A stretch of DNA of 64,000 nucleotides from Psettodes erumei (lineage: Eukaryota > Chordata > Actinopteri > Pleuronectiformes > Psettodidae). The stretch's first letter is position 1; every line of letters begins with the position of its first letter. Below are positions 12,201 to 25,421 of this stretch, one piece after another. The stretch covers positions 62,001 to 126,000 of the forward strand of contig JAFBJZ010000354.1 in NCBI GenBank assembly GCA_016785225.1, read 5' to 3'. Position numbers and translations under genes: made by a program. Below the pieces are notes generated by a model that was not told where the DNA came from, did no database searches, and worked only from the letters and a program-made list of their open reading frames with translations.

Positions 12201-13124
12201 CAGTGGTAGGCCATTAAGGGGCATACATTTCTCATTCTATTGTGGTCATTTTTGAGGGAGCTATGCAGTATAAATGTCACATTCGACACAAAAATAATAT
12301 GGCAGACAATAAATACAGTGCAATAAACAGTAATTAGGAAGTGGTTTTGGAAACATCTTGCTGTCAGAATATAATTACACTGCATGACACTGCAAAGACA
12401 ATACTGCAATACTGTCCTGTTTATGTATATGCTATACTGTTGCATATACAATCCTTATATCAACAATGTATTGTTTAGGGATGCATTACGATATAAGTAC
12501 ATTAGAGTGATACAGTCTATCCACAAACGTTCAGCAGAGACGCACCTTGTACACGTGTCTCCAGTTCTTGCCATGGTCATTGAGGCGCTTCCACACCATG
12601 CTCATGATTTCTGAGAAGGCCACGACATTGTAGGTCAGATCAGCAATTTCTGACATCAGAGAGCTGCTGGGGCCCCATGGGTCATTGGACGTCGCCTCCC
12701 TAACCTGGACAACAACATCAACAGAGCAGGAAGACAAACTTTAATTATCTTCCAACAAAACTGCCTGTGATAAGGATAATTTGGAGCCATTCATTTCTGA
12801 TCATTAAAAAAAAAGGGCCACACTGTCCTCAACAGAAATGTGAACTCAAACATGACACAAGCTCAAGAGAGGCGCAATAATGAATGGATAATATCATTAC
12901 CTTAGCTCAAACTATAATAGGGGAAAGAGAAATATTAAATTATCAGCAGCAACCTAATGTAATTTGTGCTGCAGAGATACATGAAGGACATATGGGGGAT
13001 GTGGGTGTAAAAGAAAAAGGAAGAAAAACCAGATAAGCACACAGGGACACTCGACCTTGATTTCAGCCTCTGAATAGTTGTGGACGATGTTCTTTACTTG
13101 TCGCCGTAGCGATGAGGTCGACAT
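6282..13124 (-). CDS. epn1: Epsin-1, endocytic clathrin adaptor
   Basis: Membrane-bending adaptor that binds PI(4,5)P2, AP-2, clathrin and ubiquitinated cargo at coated pits. Coding exons in transcript order: 13124-13056, 12704-12546, 11837-11709, 11484-11364, 11188-11031, 10888-10817, 9630-9547, 9449-9155, 8558-8394, 8168-7926 and 6748-6282; all phases agree, giving about 653 residues. The ENTH domain starts MSTSSLRRQVKNIVHNYSEA and runs through NDPWGPSSSLMSEIADLTYN and VNVREKAKQLVTLL (about residues 1-150). Ubiquitin-interacting helices follow: EEDLQLQLALAMSKEEAE, a second weaker one in the 10.8 kb exon, and GDDLRLQMAIEESKRE. Next come seven DPW motifs outside the ENTH domain, a clathrin box LVDLDSL after RKTPESFLGPNAA, and three NPF motifs (NPFLQ, NPFGV, C-terminal NPFLL) for EH-domain partners. 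EPN1 rather than EPN2/EPN3 is chosen mainly because the neighbours match human 19q13.42. Confidence 0.93.
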
Positions 13125-13157
13125 GGCAACGGTCTGACCGCCGAGTTCTGCCACAAT
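13125..13157 (-). other. epn1: epn1 5' UTR part of the first coding exon
   Basis: The exon holding the ATG begins after an acceptor on the minus strand (TCTTCAG) at 13159-13158, which leaves 33 untranslated bases before the start codon at 13124. The intron upstream of it runs to the noncoding exon near 16.5 kb. Confidence 0.6.
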
Positions 13158-14618
13158 CTGAAGAGCAGATGGAAAAGGGTTGTTAAGAGAGTTGATATAA
13201 TGCAAACAGTCACGGAGCAAAGAACATTTTTATTCACAACAGAAACAAATTAACAAGACTAAATTGGTAGAAACGAGCAAGATGGTTAAAGAGTTAAAAA
13301 AGAATGAGGCCATGTATCCAAGTACAAGAGTCTGAATGAAGAAAGAGTGGGAGACCTTGAGAAGCAAAAGGCAGGAGAAGAGTGTGAAAGATGGCCAGAA
13401 ATCGGCCTTCAATTACGTGACAGCTCGTGTCAGCAGAGGGAGAGAGACAACGTTATGCACACCTGTTTCACAGGAATGATGCAGAACAAGGGTCTCTCCT
13501 CCTGTGTCTTTTCGCTTCTCTATCTTGCGCACAACACATTCACGGAGTGCTTTGTCTCAGTTTGTCTGGTTCGTCCTGTGGCAACACTGGGTCTTAAAAC
13601 CACAGGTGTGGGGACATGAAAACTACGGAGCAAGACTGAGATTACCTTTAAAAATAAATGCATGGTAACGGAGATTAACTGCTACATCACAACAAACAGT
13701 CAAGCTCAGACTTGTGCTAGGACTGATTCCAAAGTAGGCATTATAAAATAAGGACAAAGGAGATATTCAGCAACCAAATCACATGATTTTTTGCTGATCC
13801 ACACATGGGGGATAGTGAGAGATACAACATATCAGTTACATGCGTTCTCTTGCTTATCAAACTCATGGCACATAGAGCCACAATTTAAATGGCTTAAATT
13901 GCATAAGAAAAATAATATAAATACAATTTTCGTTTCTTAAGAAATTGCAGACAGACTATTCCTGAGCCAGTAACAGTCAGAAGAGAGCTCTCATGTTATT
14001 CCTCATACTTAAACTCAAAAAATAAAGTAACTTTAAAGTTGGAAGCCAAGTGTTACAGGAATAAGACATGTGGGTCACAAGTTCATCATCTAAAACTCAG
14101 TCACGAGCCAGTCTTTCACATTAAAAAAAAAAGATTTAGGCAACTTCTATCTATCCATCATTGGGGAAAGGTTTTGGATCTTTCAATAACCTGAGCCGTG
14201 TTTGTATTTGATGCTGTTGCTCACCAGATGAATCCTTTCACTCCTACAATATGCACTTTCTAACAAACGTCCATCTCTTTTCAAAGAGGAGCTTGTTGGA
14301 GGAAGTTCAACAGAAGGGAAATAATCTCAACAACACAGTGCTCAGTCACTCCTTTAACTGCCATCTCTCGAGAAATAAATCAACGAAGGCACAACTTTAC
14401 TACGGAAGACAATGAAGCCATCTCATCCACTGCAAGAACATCTCAACAAGGGAAATGAGCACTGGCTGGAAAAACAGCGTTGCTCTCTCCCCAGTCCCTG
14501 AGCTGATCCTCCTGAATACTGCCCTGAGATTCATCAGTGACACAGATGCACACAGACCGCACCATGTGATAAGCCTAAAATGATGAGATTATTTGAAACT
14601 CTTTTTAAATGTATGGGT

Positions 14619-14873
14619 GTTGGACTGCAGCTAACAATTATTTTCATGTATAATCACTCATTTGTCTACATAATGTCAGGGAAAAAGTGAAAAATACCCA
14701 TCACATTCATTCTAAAAGCCAATGGTGACATCTTCAAATACCTTGTTTTGTCAGACCAATGGGCCAATCCCCAAAAATATTATTTTAAATCATCAAGAGT
14801 AAGGAAACCTGAAAAATCAAAACAGAACTGTGAATAAACTAATTGATTAACTGACTAATCAACACAGCTCCAC
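14619..14873. mobile_element. Short nonautonomous element, 'ctgcaactaacgatta' type, copy 1
   Basis: The left end reads gttggactgcagctaacaat and the right end, reversed, reads gtggagctgtgttgattagt, an imperfect inverted pair. Interior words (gtcagggaaaaagtg, caaataccttgttttgtcag) fit a short element I recall as abundant in percomorph fish, whose consensus starts gggctgcaactaacgatt. It has no coding capacity and is old, judging by divergence. Two further copies lie at 29753 and 44317. It sits in the long 5' intron of epn1. Confidence 0.6.
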
Positions 14874-16476
14874 ATTTTTATTCTTTCTTTCTTTTTTCTT
14901 GCAGTTTAACCAAGAGTGTATTATCGACCACTTCCTTACTTTCTGAAATAAATCATAACTGTCTCTACAGTTGAGGACAAATGTTAGAATTACATACATG
15001 TACAAATTGAAAAGATTTACACATTTTAGACAATATATGCAAGTGGATATGACTATTTGTTTAGGTTTTAAATTTAATTTTGGCACATCAGTTACATGCC
15101 AAACATGACAGACAACGGGCCGTAGGACACAGATGTCTTTTATACTTAAGTGAGATAACGCATGTGATTTAACTTAGCACATACTGCTGGCATTGATTTT
15201 TAGGTCAGACATATATGAGACCGTGTTGCATAACTGAACATAAGGCAACCATTGCAAAAGACAGTTCAGCACCTCCTGAAGCTCTGTACCAAAGTTCAGA
15301 CAAGCCGGCTAATCTTTGATAAGGGACATAACATGCCTTTTCTATCTGCGACTTCTCGTAGTTTATATCCAGGAGCTCTGACACCATGAGAGGAATATGA
15401 ACATTTTAATTAGGCTAATTACTTTTAAAGCCTTGAAACAAGTGAGACAAACAAAATAAAGACTGCTTTTTTTCTATGACAGGACGATGCCTTACTTAGA
15501 TCAGCACACAGCCAACTATGATCGCACTAAAACGCTGAACCCTAACCCTGTAGCAAATGAATGATTATCTGGAAGTCACAGTTCAATCTATGCTCTGATT
15601 TGCAGGCTCTATTAGGCACTGCTATATAAATTGACAACTAGCCAGACAGGTCACATTAAAACAATCTTAACACGTTGCTTGCATGCTCTTGACGTTGCAC
15701 GGCCAAATTACGTTACCCCCACCCAGTCAGCTTGCCTACAGATAAGGTTAACAATCGTTATACAGACACACAACTGCAGCTCTCCCTGTCACACCTACCA
15801 ATTTAGCTGGCAAACGTAACGCTAGCAACCAGTCAAACGCTAGTTATGCTTGCCGACCAGGTACTGTTGGCTGACAGTGGCGGTGTGTGTTAACAGGTAC
15901 CCTCACATTGCATTGTGGTCAACAGTGGTCACAACAGCACACCCGTGTCACAATATCCCTATGCGAAATATAGGTTCTGCAGGATTCAATATAGCTAGTT
16001 AGCCAACTAACGCTAGCTGTCATTTCATGCTGTTATCTCACATCAGCCACTTAGCAAGCAACTCTCCCATTCCCCCTTTAGCTACCGAAACAGTTGGCTA
16101 TCACTTTGCCACCGGGGTCTGCGTAAAGTTTAAACAGTGGTACGGAGGGGTATAGCTGGGCACGAATGAGAAGACAATCACGTCAACGTTAAAGCAGTGA
16201 ATCCCACTGGACTAGACACTAAGGTTAAGGTTACCTGCCAGCTGACTGTTGGAAGAAACCACTTACTGCTGCTAGGAAAGATTAGCCAGCTAGCAGTTGG
16301 CCAGCTAGCTGCTGCTAGTTCCGAACTAGCAACATGACTGCTACAGTGTATAAGGTTTACCAAAGACACGTCCCCTTTCAGAGCAATGTGGAATATATAC
16401 ATGCAAATTACAGGCCGAAAGATAAAAAATGTTGAAAACAAACCGCAATGAATATCCAAATAAAGTGTGTACTAAC

Positions 16477-16560
16477 CCTGTTGTAGCTTGCCTGTACGAG
16501 GAGATGGCCGAATTTCCGGTTCCGTTCTCGGCTACAGGAAAGACCGCACCCCCCGTAGCT
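16477..16560 (-). other. epn1: epn1 first (noncoding) exon and promoter area
   Basis: On the minus strand the sequence ...GCAAGCTACAACAGG is followed by the donor GTTAGT (16476-16471), and just upstream lies a GC-richer block. It would splice to 13157. The exact transcription start is not visible, and no TATA box was seen. The right end given here is approximate. Confidence 0.45.
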
Positions 16561-16599
16561 TTGTTTCCCTGGGACGATAGTAGGAGATTCATGAATAAT

Positions 16600-19500
16600 T
16601 AATTGACTGTTTAACAGCCACAATTTAAAGTCCCGCCCAAAAAATACACCACATGATGCTCTTATCAGTGTTCAGTACCTTCCAAGGAAAGATAGGAGCG
16701 TAGCTTTTTTTGATTGGTCCTTTAGTTATTGAAATTGTCTCAAATTGAAGGAAGATATCACATTCTGTTTCAAGCTCATGAGAACAGTTTTAATGATTTC
16801 TTGTTTTACACTTTGTATACTTCCACAGTCCCATCAGAAGTGAAGCATTAACCTTGGTTATAACGGTGCTGTGTGAGGCATATGAGAATGCCGTTTTAAA
16901 GTGGTGGAAACTCCATTTAACAATTTCTAGGCACTTGTACTTTACTTGAGTATTTTCGGTTTCTGTCTTATCTGTCTGTTTATACATCTGTCAACTACCT
17001 TTCAGAGGAAAATATTGTACTTTTTACTCCACTACATCTATCTGACAACTAGTAATTAGTTGCTTGTTAAGGAGAGGATTTGAGGACCTTTTCAACCATT
17101 GCAGAGAAAACATTAAGATGATGATGATAGACAATTTTATAAATAATGAAATAGAAACCGCTTCTTAAGGATTTATTTATTGATCTCTTGATGGCAGATG
17201 CAGATCTTTTCAAATTCTTTAAATATTACAATTGATCAACCATGCAGTTTAACAGTTATTGTTACTCTCAGAATTATTTCTTTTAATCATGTTATCTAAA
17301 TAAATAATATGAATCTACAGTGGTTCAACATAACTGCCTACCAGACCAAAGTCTTCTTATCACAGGTGCAGTGGGGAAACACAATTTTTATTTTTATTTT
17401 ATCATGGGTTTTAAACTACAGCATAATTTCCAACAGGTAACATAATGTTTATACCTACAGAACTGAGCAACATGTATCATTAAGGTTAATTTCACACAAC
17501 CTTTATCAATGTGAAAAAATATACACCCTAAACTTCACTTCACTGATAAATCATTTAATGTAATGCACCACACTGTCTGTGGTTTCTCCTCAGTCATGCT
17601 ATGGCCCACACTGTCCACATAGAGGCATCATTGAACTAACTCCGGCATCAAAACAAACCAGAGCAGCTTCATTCAGAGTTGCCTCTCTGTGCAACCATAA
17701 ATAATACATGGTAAGCCCCTTAGATCGGAAAAACACAGTAACAGCTGGCATGCATGTGTGTTAAAAGCTCCCCCTTCTATCCTGGATCTCTTTATCCTTT
17801 TATCTTTCCCTTCTCTCCAGGGGGCAGGGGACTGAAGAAAGCATTGCAGCATGGCTCAAGCAAACTATATAAGCGTAATGGACTTTTGCACTGCTTTGGA
17901 AACGCTAATCTCATGAAGGTAAACAAAAAAATGCAGGCAATTATAACAAGTGTTAAATCTATTTTTTGACAGGTGTTGATCCACTGTTATGTCAGAGAAA
18001 TGTTACACAGTGTTTCCTTTGTGCTCACTGTCCCTAATCAATCTGAGGAGGTTAGTTTGAGACACTTTGAAGAAGTGCAAGTGTTACAACCAACCCATCA
18101 AATGTAAGTTGCGAAAGGAATTTGAATCATTCAAACTCCAGAAAAATCAATCATGGATCACAAACATTTGGTGCCACTATACAAGGATGATATCAGTGTT
18201 TATAAATGTTAATCTCAAGGTAAATCAACAAACATATTTTTGTTTGTTTGTGTTTTAACAATTCCAGTCATCAGCTTGTGGATGTAAGAGAAATCCATCA
18301 GTTATTTGCAAATTATAAGGTGTCCAAATGGATGAGTACACAAGAGAAGCCCTGACATCAGCGCTCAAAACTGGCACAATGATGATGATGATGATGATAT
18401 AAGATTTTTTAACCTCTGTCTGTCCAGGTTTACTTTCTAATCATAAAACTAAAATATTTCTCACTAAAATATATTCCAAATATTCCTATATTTCAGTGAG
18501 TCCTTATATACATTATGTTGGGTTAAATCTACATCTTTCATCCTACCCTATTTACTTTGTAGTTATAATTTTTAGGTCAGTGGTGTAAAATAAGAAGACA
18601 AATCTCTAACACTTCTCATCATTTCCAAACTGTTGGGACTCTGCAGAGGCTCATCCTGTCTTGAAATCTGTGGAATCTGGAGATTTCACTTCATGTGGCC
18701 TGTGCAACTCAAGTGCTAATTAATTAATTTAGTCAATGGCAAACCAATATTGCACTCTGAAATAAAATATTTTGACAACTTGCCATTTTTCTTTTTTAAA
18801 AGGTAAAAAAAAAAAAAGTCTTGCTGTCTTCTCCCAGTTAATATGATGTTAATGTACAATACATAGCTAAAGAGAGTCGAAGAAGCCCATCACATGTGTA
18901 AGCAAAAACAATTTCCTTTTTTGGTAGGGTTAGGGATTGGGATTATAAAGGCAAGGGGAAGGAAGAAGCTCAACAAAAATATGGAAGAGTAACTACACAG
19001 CAGTCTATATTTTGTACATTAGTGTGTCTTATGTGCAGTATTTGTGAATGAGAGTGACTCTCTCTTGGTATCAACTCAGTGAAAGTGATGAAAGTCATGT
19101 TTAGGTGGTTGAGTGCCGAAGCTGGTTGCCACAGCAGGGGCCATGGAACCCTACGGTTCAAGTAAAAACATGGAAATCCATATTGGTCGTTGATGGCCTC
19201 AGCATAACAGTGGTTGTAACCGGAGAGCCGACAGGCTGTTGTGACAGCAGGCAGTGTTTCTGTTACATAACACACAGACATCAAGTCAGTGGCAATAATA
19301 GTCCTGTAGTATGTAGTACCAGGGGAAATCTATCTGGGTGGACAGAAAGAGGAGGAGTGTGTCAAAGCCGTAGGAGCTAGAGAAGTGGTCGAACTGCAGC
19401 TGGTGTTAAGTAGGAAACATGTAGACAGCAGAGTACAGAATGAAGCCATTCTATAAGGCAAGGTTTCAGCTGTTAGCTATGTCAGAATGTGATGATGGGA

Positions 19501-22150
19501 AATAATCTGCACTTGGAAAGCGATAGAGGGAGATTTTATGACAAGAGCATGGACGAGTAAGAAGAGGGAAAATGTTTTTCTGCGCTTGATAAAAAGATGA
19601 AAACCTTAAAGAAGCACTTCATTGTAGAGTCAAGAGATGTGATGATGTTGTGGTGAAATGAGATGGTTTTGACAAAAACTATGTCATTTTGCATCCTGCA
19701 GCGTTAGACAATAATGAAGGACTTACAGGAAAGAAAGGACAGTGATAATGGACAGTAAAATGGTCCACGTGTGGTTCGCTGCACTGTAATCCCAGCAAGA
19801 TTCAGGGATCATGGGTACAGATGGTTGCCCTATTCCGATCATTCCAGCATACCTGTTTATTAAATGAGGAATCCTACACTGTGGGGGGAATTCACTGACT
19901 CAGACTGACTGAGAGGGTGAGAAAGAGAGACACGGAAAGAGAAGGGGGGTGTATTTGGGCACAAAGTGAGTGACAGCTGAGGAGAAGGGAGGCGGGAGAG
20001 TGACGGGTTGAACGACTGTTTGGAAAAGGTGGGATAGTGACACTGTTGTGTAGTGGAAGAGAGGGTGGGCACACTGGGGAGTGTGTGTGGGGGGGTGGGG
20101 TCGGGGGGTGAAATACCTTGTAGCTGGTTCACGCGTATTTGCCAGCATAACAGGCAAGAGGCTAGGAGAGAGAGTTGGCACAAGAGTAGGAAAGAGAGGG
20201 AGCAAGTTCAGTGTGCATGTCTCCTGGGGAGAAGCACACAGTCAATATCCAGGTCTCCAGTAAACATTTATGACCCTCCTCTATAAAGCTACTGTGCATG
20301 GACCCACGGAGCAGAGGCAAAAAATATAAGCTTCAATTCCAATTTGTTTCTGAGACTGGTCACAGATCTCCAGCAGCTAGAGACACAGACGACAGCTCTC
20401 TATGAGTTTAAGTCTTTCTTTGCTGAAAAGAGTCGACAAAGTGACCCGAGATCAACCAACTGAACAGAAAATGACAGTGAGTATTGCACTTTGTTCCTGT
20501 GAAGATAAATGCAGCATCAAACCTTTACATTAACACTTTTGCAATTGCAGTCAACTCTTAAGCAAAACATAATTATGTTGTGCTGCAAAAAAAGTAGTAA
20601 TAATGGCAACCAAATCACAAGTGCAATAATTTTCTGTATGTGCAAATGGTTGCAGGTTTTATATATGATGTTAGAAATGTGTTTTTGCAACTATAGGATG
20701 TGATGACATGCAGGCATGGCACAAATTCATCGATGGCTTTTTTATTGCAAAATCAATCTGAGGCTGCAAAAGTTTGATAGACAATTTTGCAGAAAGGATT
20801 TTCAGTTTGTAACATTGAGCTCTTCCCCTGAACTTCAAATTTGTTAATGATGTTAGCTCATTAAAAGATCACTTTTTGCTTTCGGCCAAGTGCCACTAAC
20901 TCATAAGGGTTTAATTAATAATCACCTCAGCTTGCAAAGACATGGCAAATATCAAGATGCTCATGATGCAACGGATGTTTTAGATGCATGTGTGGTGATT
21001 TATGTGTGAGAGCCACTAACTCAAACTGAAACTGTGACCTGGATAAAACTTGTGCAGCATGGATTTCTCAAAATGTAATACATTTTATTCATTTCATTTG
21101 GTATGAGTGAAATGAAGAGCAGCTGAGGAATGCAAGACTGTTATAACCATAAGCCACGTTAAGAACGCTGAGAAAGAAACCCAACTGAAATTTGAATTCA
21201 GGAAATTAACGTTGTGAAAAGGCACACCCAAATACCGGATTGCTGTGTCGATTGGTCAAATTATATAATGATTGGGTGGTCTCTTTCATGCATGAAGTAA
21301 ACAACAAAACTACATGAACTAGCAGCATGACAGATTAGGAATTTGTCAGCACAGTCAAATTTATCTGTAAATCTGGCAGTGGTTGGTACTTCTGGAGGTA
21401 ATGCTACAAATCTATTCAACCTCCTTATAAGGAAGCATGTACAATGCAGTATATGATCACAGGGTGGTTCAGTCAAGGCAGTACACTTTCGATGAACATA
21501 AAGATCCTGACAGGATTTTTTCGGGAAGATCACCCACTACTGATGACAGTGTTTGAAAAGGTGACCTTTTAGAGATATAAACTGGAGCCTATTGGTGCAC
21601 CTGTAGAGAAGCATTAATCAATGCACCACTGATCTTGAAGTAGCCCATCATCAGCTCTGTTTAAAATAGAGCTGTCTTCGTAATATCTGGGCCAAGCAGA
21701 ATGCTTGGCCTGGCTGAAACCTGCGGTCGTATTTTTGGCTGAGCATCAGATACATTTGTTTGTCAAGCAACAACTCATAACTGAGATCCTTCCATTTTCT
21801 AAACTTCTGGCATGGCATTATTCAGATAATCTAAGCAAATTAATCTTAAGTGTCATATGGCAGCATGTGATCATGTGATTACATGGGTTTTATCAGTGAT
21901 TGGAACATTTCAGTGACTTTAGCCGAACATTATCTTAATACAAACCAGAAAATGTGATTGCTACTGTTGCAATAAACATGAGGAAGTGTTATTCACGAGG
22001 ATGTAACAAAAGTAATCTAATCAAAATCTAAATCGGTTGACCGCTGAGCCTCATTACACAACATGTAGAAGGCCAGAAGTGAAAACATGTGATCCTCCTG
22101 CAATCATTGTATCTTTTGTGTTAAGCTGTGTGTCATAACTGTTCACACTG
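16600..22150. other. Intergenic, no gene recognised
   Basis: About 5.5 kb between the divergent epn1 and SBK-kinase starts. All reading frames are short and lack recognisable protein families. It holds one (GAT)n tract and AT-rich unique-looking sequence. Regulatory elements for either gene may be present but cannot be seen by eye. Confidence 0.6.
18381..18398. repeat. (GAT)6 microsatellite
   Basis: Six perfect GAT units in otherwise unique intergenic sequence. Confidence 0.85.
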
Positions 22151-22158
22151 TAGACCGT

Positions 22159-22167
22159 ATATAAAAA
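22159..22167 (+). promoter_or_regulatory. TATA-like box upstream of the SBK kinase
   Basis: Reads TATAAAAAG within accgtatataaaaagcc, about 380 bases before the proposed start codon and on the same strand. It would give a 5' untranslated region of about 350 bases. The surrounding gtagaccgtatataaa resembles words found in fish repeats, so it may be repeat-derived. Confidence 0.3.
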
Positions 22168-22543
22168 GCCCCCCCAATTTATGTGGTATGTGGAGGGGGA
22201 TCTACTTCAAAGGAAGTCATCATGGATCTGACTTTGCAAAACTGAGAATGACGGTGGAAGCTGAACGACAGCGCCAAATGTTCTGATCACATTGATAAGA
22301 CATCATGCTGACGACTGAAGTACACCCTGCCTGTAGGACACTGGAGATTTAAAGTGACAAAATAAGTAACATATCTTCCACTTATTTCTGCCAAATGCAT
22401 GCTGGTTTGGCAGAAGTTTCTTTAACGAACTTTCATTAAACAACAAAACCCCCTTTAGCCTCACGACGGTGGTATGTTTGACACATTACTATTGCAACTA
22501 ATGAGATATACGACACTGAAAGTTGCGAGGTCCTTGTTACGCA

Positions 22544-25421
22544 ATGAGCCACGCTGAAGGTTCAGGTAACACATCAGTATGTGGAGACTTAGATTCAGAT
22601 TCATTCTGTGAAGTCATCTATCATCACCATCAGCACATGCCGCTCAAGCCCTGGATCTCCTGTCTCTTGACGCCAATCACCATATGTAGATGCTGAATAT
22701 GGATTTGTATGTTTGTGTGCGTGCACTTCAGGCAGCCGCAGCATCAGCAACCCAGGAGCTTGATGAGCTATGTTTCCTGTCGGCCCAGTCCATGTCCAGC
22801 CTGAAAGTATCTGAACACTTCCAGGTAGTCAAGCTCTTGGGAGAAGGATCCTATGGAAAGGTCATGTTGGCTGTTCACAGAAAGAGAGGTTAGTGCCAGA
22901 CTTAAGACTCAAGGTGAAAGGTCATGACAAGCTTGACCCTTTTATGTCTCAGTTTAAACAGTCTGTAAGAGTGCTACTCTTAGTCAAATGCTAGTCTATT
23001 AAATATAATTAAGAGTTTTGATCACACTGCACCATGTTAAATAGCTCAAATGCATGCACTGCAGCACATTTATCACATACTCATGTTTCTGTCCAAGAAG
23101 GAATCTACCCATGTTTTGTGGGGTCAGCTCTGCAGTGATGTGTGGATAGATCTGTCTTTTGATAGTGTTCACTTAACCTTTTGCACTTCTGTTGCTGTAA
23201 TGAAGTGCTTTAGTGCATTCTCTGGGATAGAGTTTCTGCAGCTGGGGTATAGCTGTGAAACAATATCACCCCAAAGGGGAAGTTATATTTGTTCACAGTG
23301 TCAATGATGGACAACACTCACATTCCATCAATGAACACAGCTCCTTAAAATCTGACTAAATGTGATTAGATATTGATACATTCAATGCATTTCACCTTGC
23401 TTCATTCCTCTCAGGAACTCCTATGGCTCTGAAGTTCTTCCCTCGTCAGTCTACCTCCCTTTCCTCTTTCCTGCGGGAATACAATCTCTCCCTTTCTTAC
23501 TGCACCCATCCTTCTCTGACTCGGGCTCTTGGCATCTTCTTTTCCACACCAACCTACTATGTGTTTGCCCAGCAAGCTGGACTGTATGGTGACCTCTACA
23601 GTGTAATAGTGTCAGAGGTCAGTTGTGGCATGAAATGCTTTGTTAAAGCTCTGTATGACATGGCCAGCATAACATACTATGAAGAATTTATTGAACATTT
23701 CCTCTAGTTTCATGAGAACAGCAGCTTTCCTAAATCTTGGTTGGTTTGTTGCTCAGTCTTCGATATAAAATATATTAATATTATTATGCTATTATTTTTA
23801 CAACAGCAGATCCGTAAATTAAAAAAAACTACCGTCATTCACATCAACATAATGTGGAAATGTTGTCAAAGACAGTTTCTTGCAAGTCAACAATGTTGCT
23901 AACGAATGTTCCTGCAAATGGTTTATTTCATTTGATTTCACTGCAATATCTGCTTTTGCAATACAATACAATATCCGTTTAAGGCAACTAAAGAATTATC
24001 AAACTCTTTTAGGGTTATTTAAAAGTCAGCAGAAAAAAACCTACTCTGTCCTCATTTAAGCAAAACCCCAATTTCCCTAACCTTAAGCAAAAGTACTTTT
24101 ATTGTGTAGAGAATGCAGAACATCCTTCTCTTGACGAATGTTGCCTGTGAGGTAGTAGATTGACAGACTATTTGAATCAAATGCAACACTGCAGCAGTCA
24201 CAAAGGCTTAGTGTGTGTCTGCAGTGTATCTTTCCTGAAGTTCATGGAAAACATAACTGCTGATCCAGTCGTTTTGATCTTTCCCTGTCTGTCAGCAAAA
24301 CCCTGCGACGTGCTTGATAGTGGCTTAGCTTCCAGCTGACCCTCTTCTGTGTTTGTGTCACTGCCAGTAACATAATAGAGCACTGATAAGAATAAGGGCA
24401 CCCTGCTCTCACTGAATGAAGAGGGAGTACATGAAGTAAAGCAGGGATTTCCAAGAGCGTCATCAACGCTTTTGGTGACGCACAGTTTGTTTGCCTCTGC
24501 GCCAACCATGTAGTGTTCTAACCAAATTCTATCTAATCTTGATTTGTTATCTAAAATGTAAGTTGTACAAAGATAGGTTTAGATTTAGATTTTCTGATTT
24601 TGAAGTACCACTGAGACACTGTCTCTCTGTTTTAGGTCGGGGTGGATGAAGAGTGTGTCCAGAGGGTGATGGCCCAGCTGAGTGGTGCTGTTACACACCT
24701 CCACTCCCTGGGATTTGTCCACCGTGACATCAAACCTGAGAACATCTTCCTGTGTGACAGCTCTTGCCGCTGGGTTAAACTGGGCGACTTTGGCCTCGCC
24801 CGGGCTATAGGCTCCACAGTCCGAGCTGTCTGGTACGACTCACCCTTCTGTACCCCTGAAGTAGAGCCAGCCAAGGAGGCTGAGAAGGAGATGGAGAGGA
24901 GGCTGAGTGAAGGGACTGAAGAGGAGATGGAGGACATTTGGATAACAGTGGAGCCCTGTATCGACAGCTGGGCCCTTGGTGTCCTGGTCTACTGCCTTCT
25001 AACTGGCTGCTTCCCCTGGGAGGAGAGCACCCATGATGACCGTGGCTACCGTAGGTACAAGGAGTGGTTTAACCGTGAGCTGGAAAGGGAGGAGAAGATC
25101 AAAGAAGTTGGGTGGATTCATAAAGAGGACAGTGATAGTTACACAATCATGGAGGAAAACCAAAGAGACAACCCTCCCCCTTCACAGTTTGGGGGCCTCA
25201 GCCCACTTGTGATGACTCTTTTCAAAGAGCTGCTCCACCCTGAGCCCAAGCAGCGAGGATGTCCGGAGGAGATCCTGAGCTACCTTGGAGGGCCATGGCT
25301 GATGGAGACTGAGCGAGAGGAGAAGAGGAAAGCAGAGGAGGCAGAGAAGGAGGCCAGAAAAATAAGAGAGGGTGGAGGGGTCGAGGAGAAGCTGGTGAGG
25401 GAGGGAAGAGGGGAGCGATAA
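22544..25421 (+). CDS. SBK-family serine/threonine kinase (sbk2/sbk3-like)
   Basis: Protein kinase of the SH3-binding-domain kinase family. Exons: 22544-22565 (tentative start MSHAEGS), 22736-22888, 23415-23617 and 24636-25421, about 387 residues. Visible kinase motifs, using that start: P-loop GEGSYGKV at 43-50, the ATP-site lysine in MALKFF at 65, HRDIKPEN with catalytic Asp157, DFG at 177-179, TPE at 199-201 in place of APE, and DSWALGVL at 236-243. The order of motifs and FLREY...HPSL, VFAQ, GDL match SBK3/SBK2 better than SBK1. Between TPE and DSW lies a charged insert (about 203-232), longer than in SBK1. The tail is rich in Glu, Lys and Arg. The position next to epn1 matches human 19q13.42. 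The first exon is uncertain: a later in-frame ATG at 22792 is a fallback start. Substrates of this family are poorly known, so I assign none. Confidence 0.85.
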
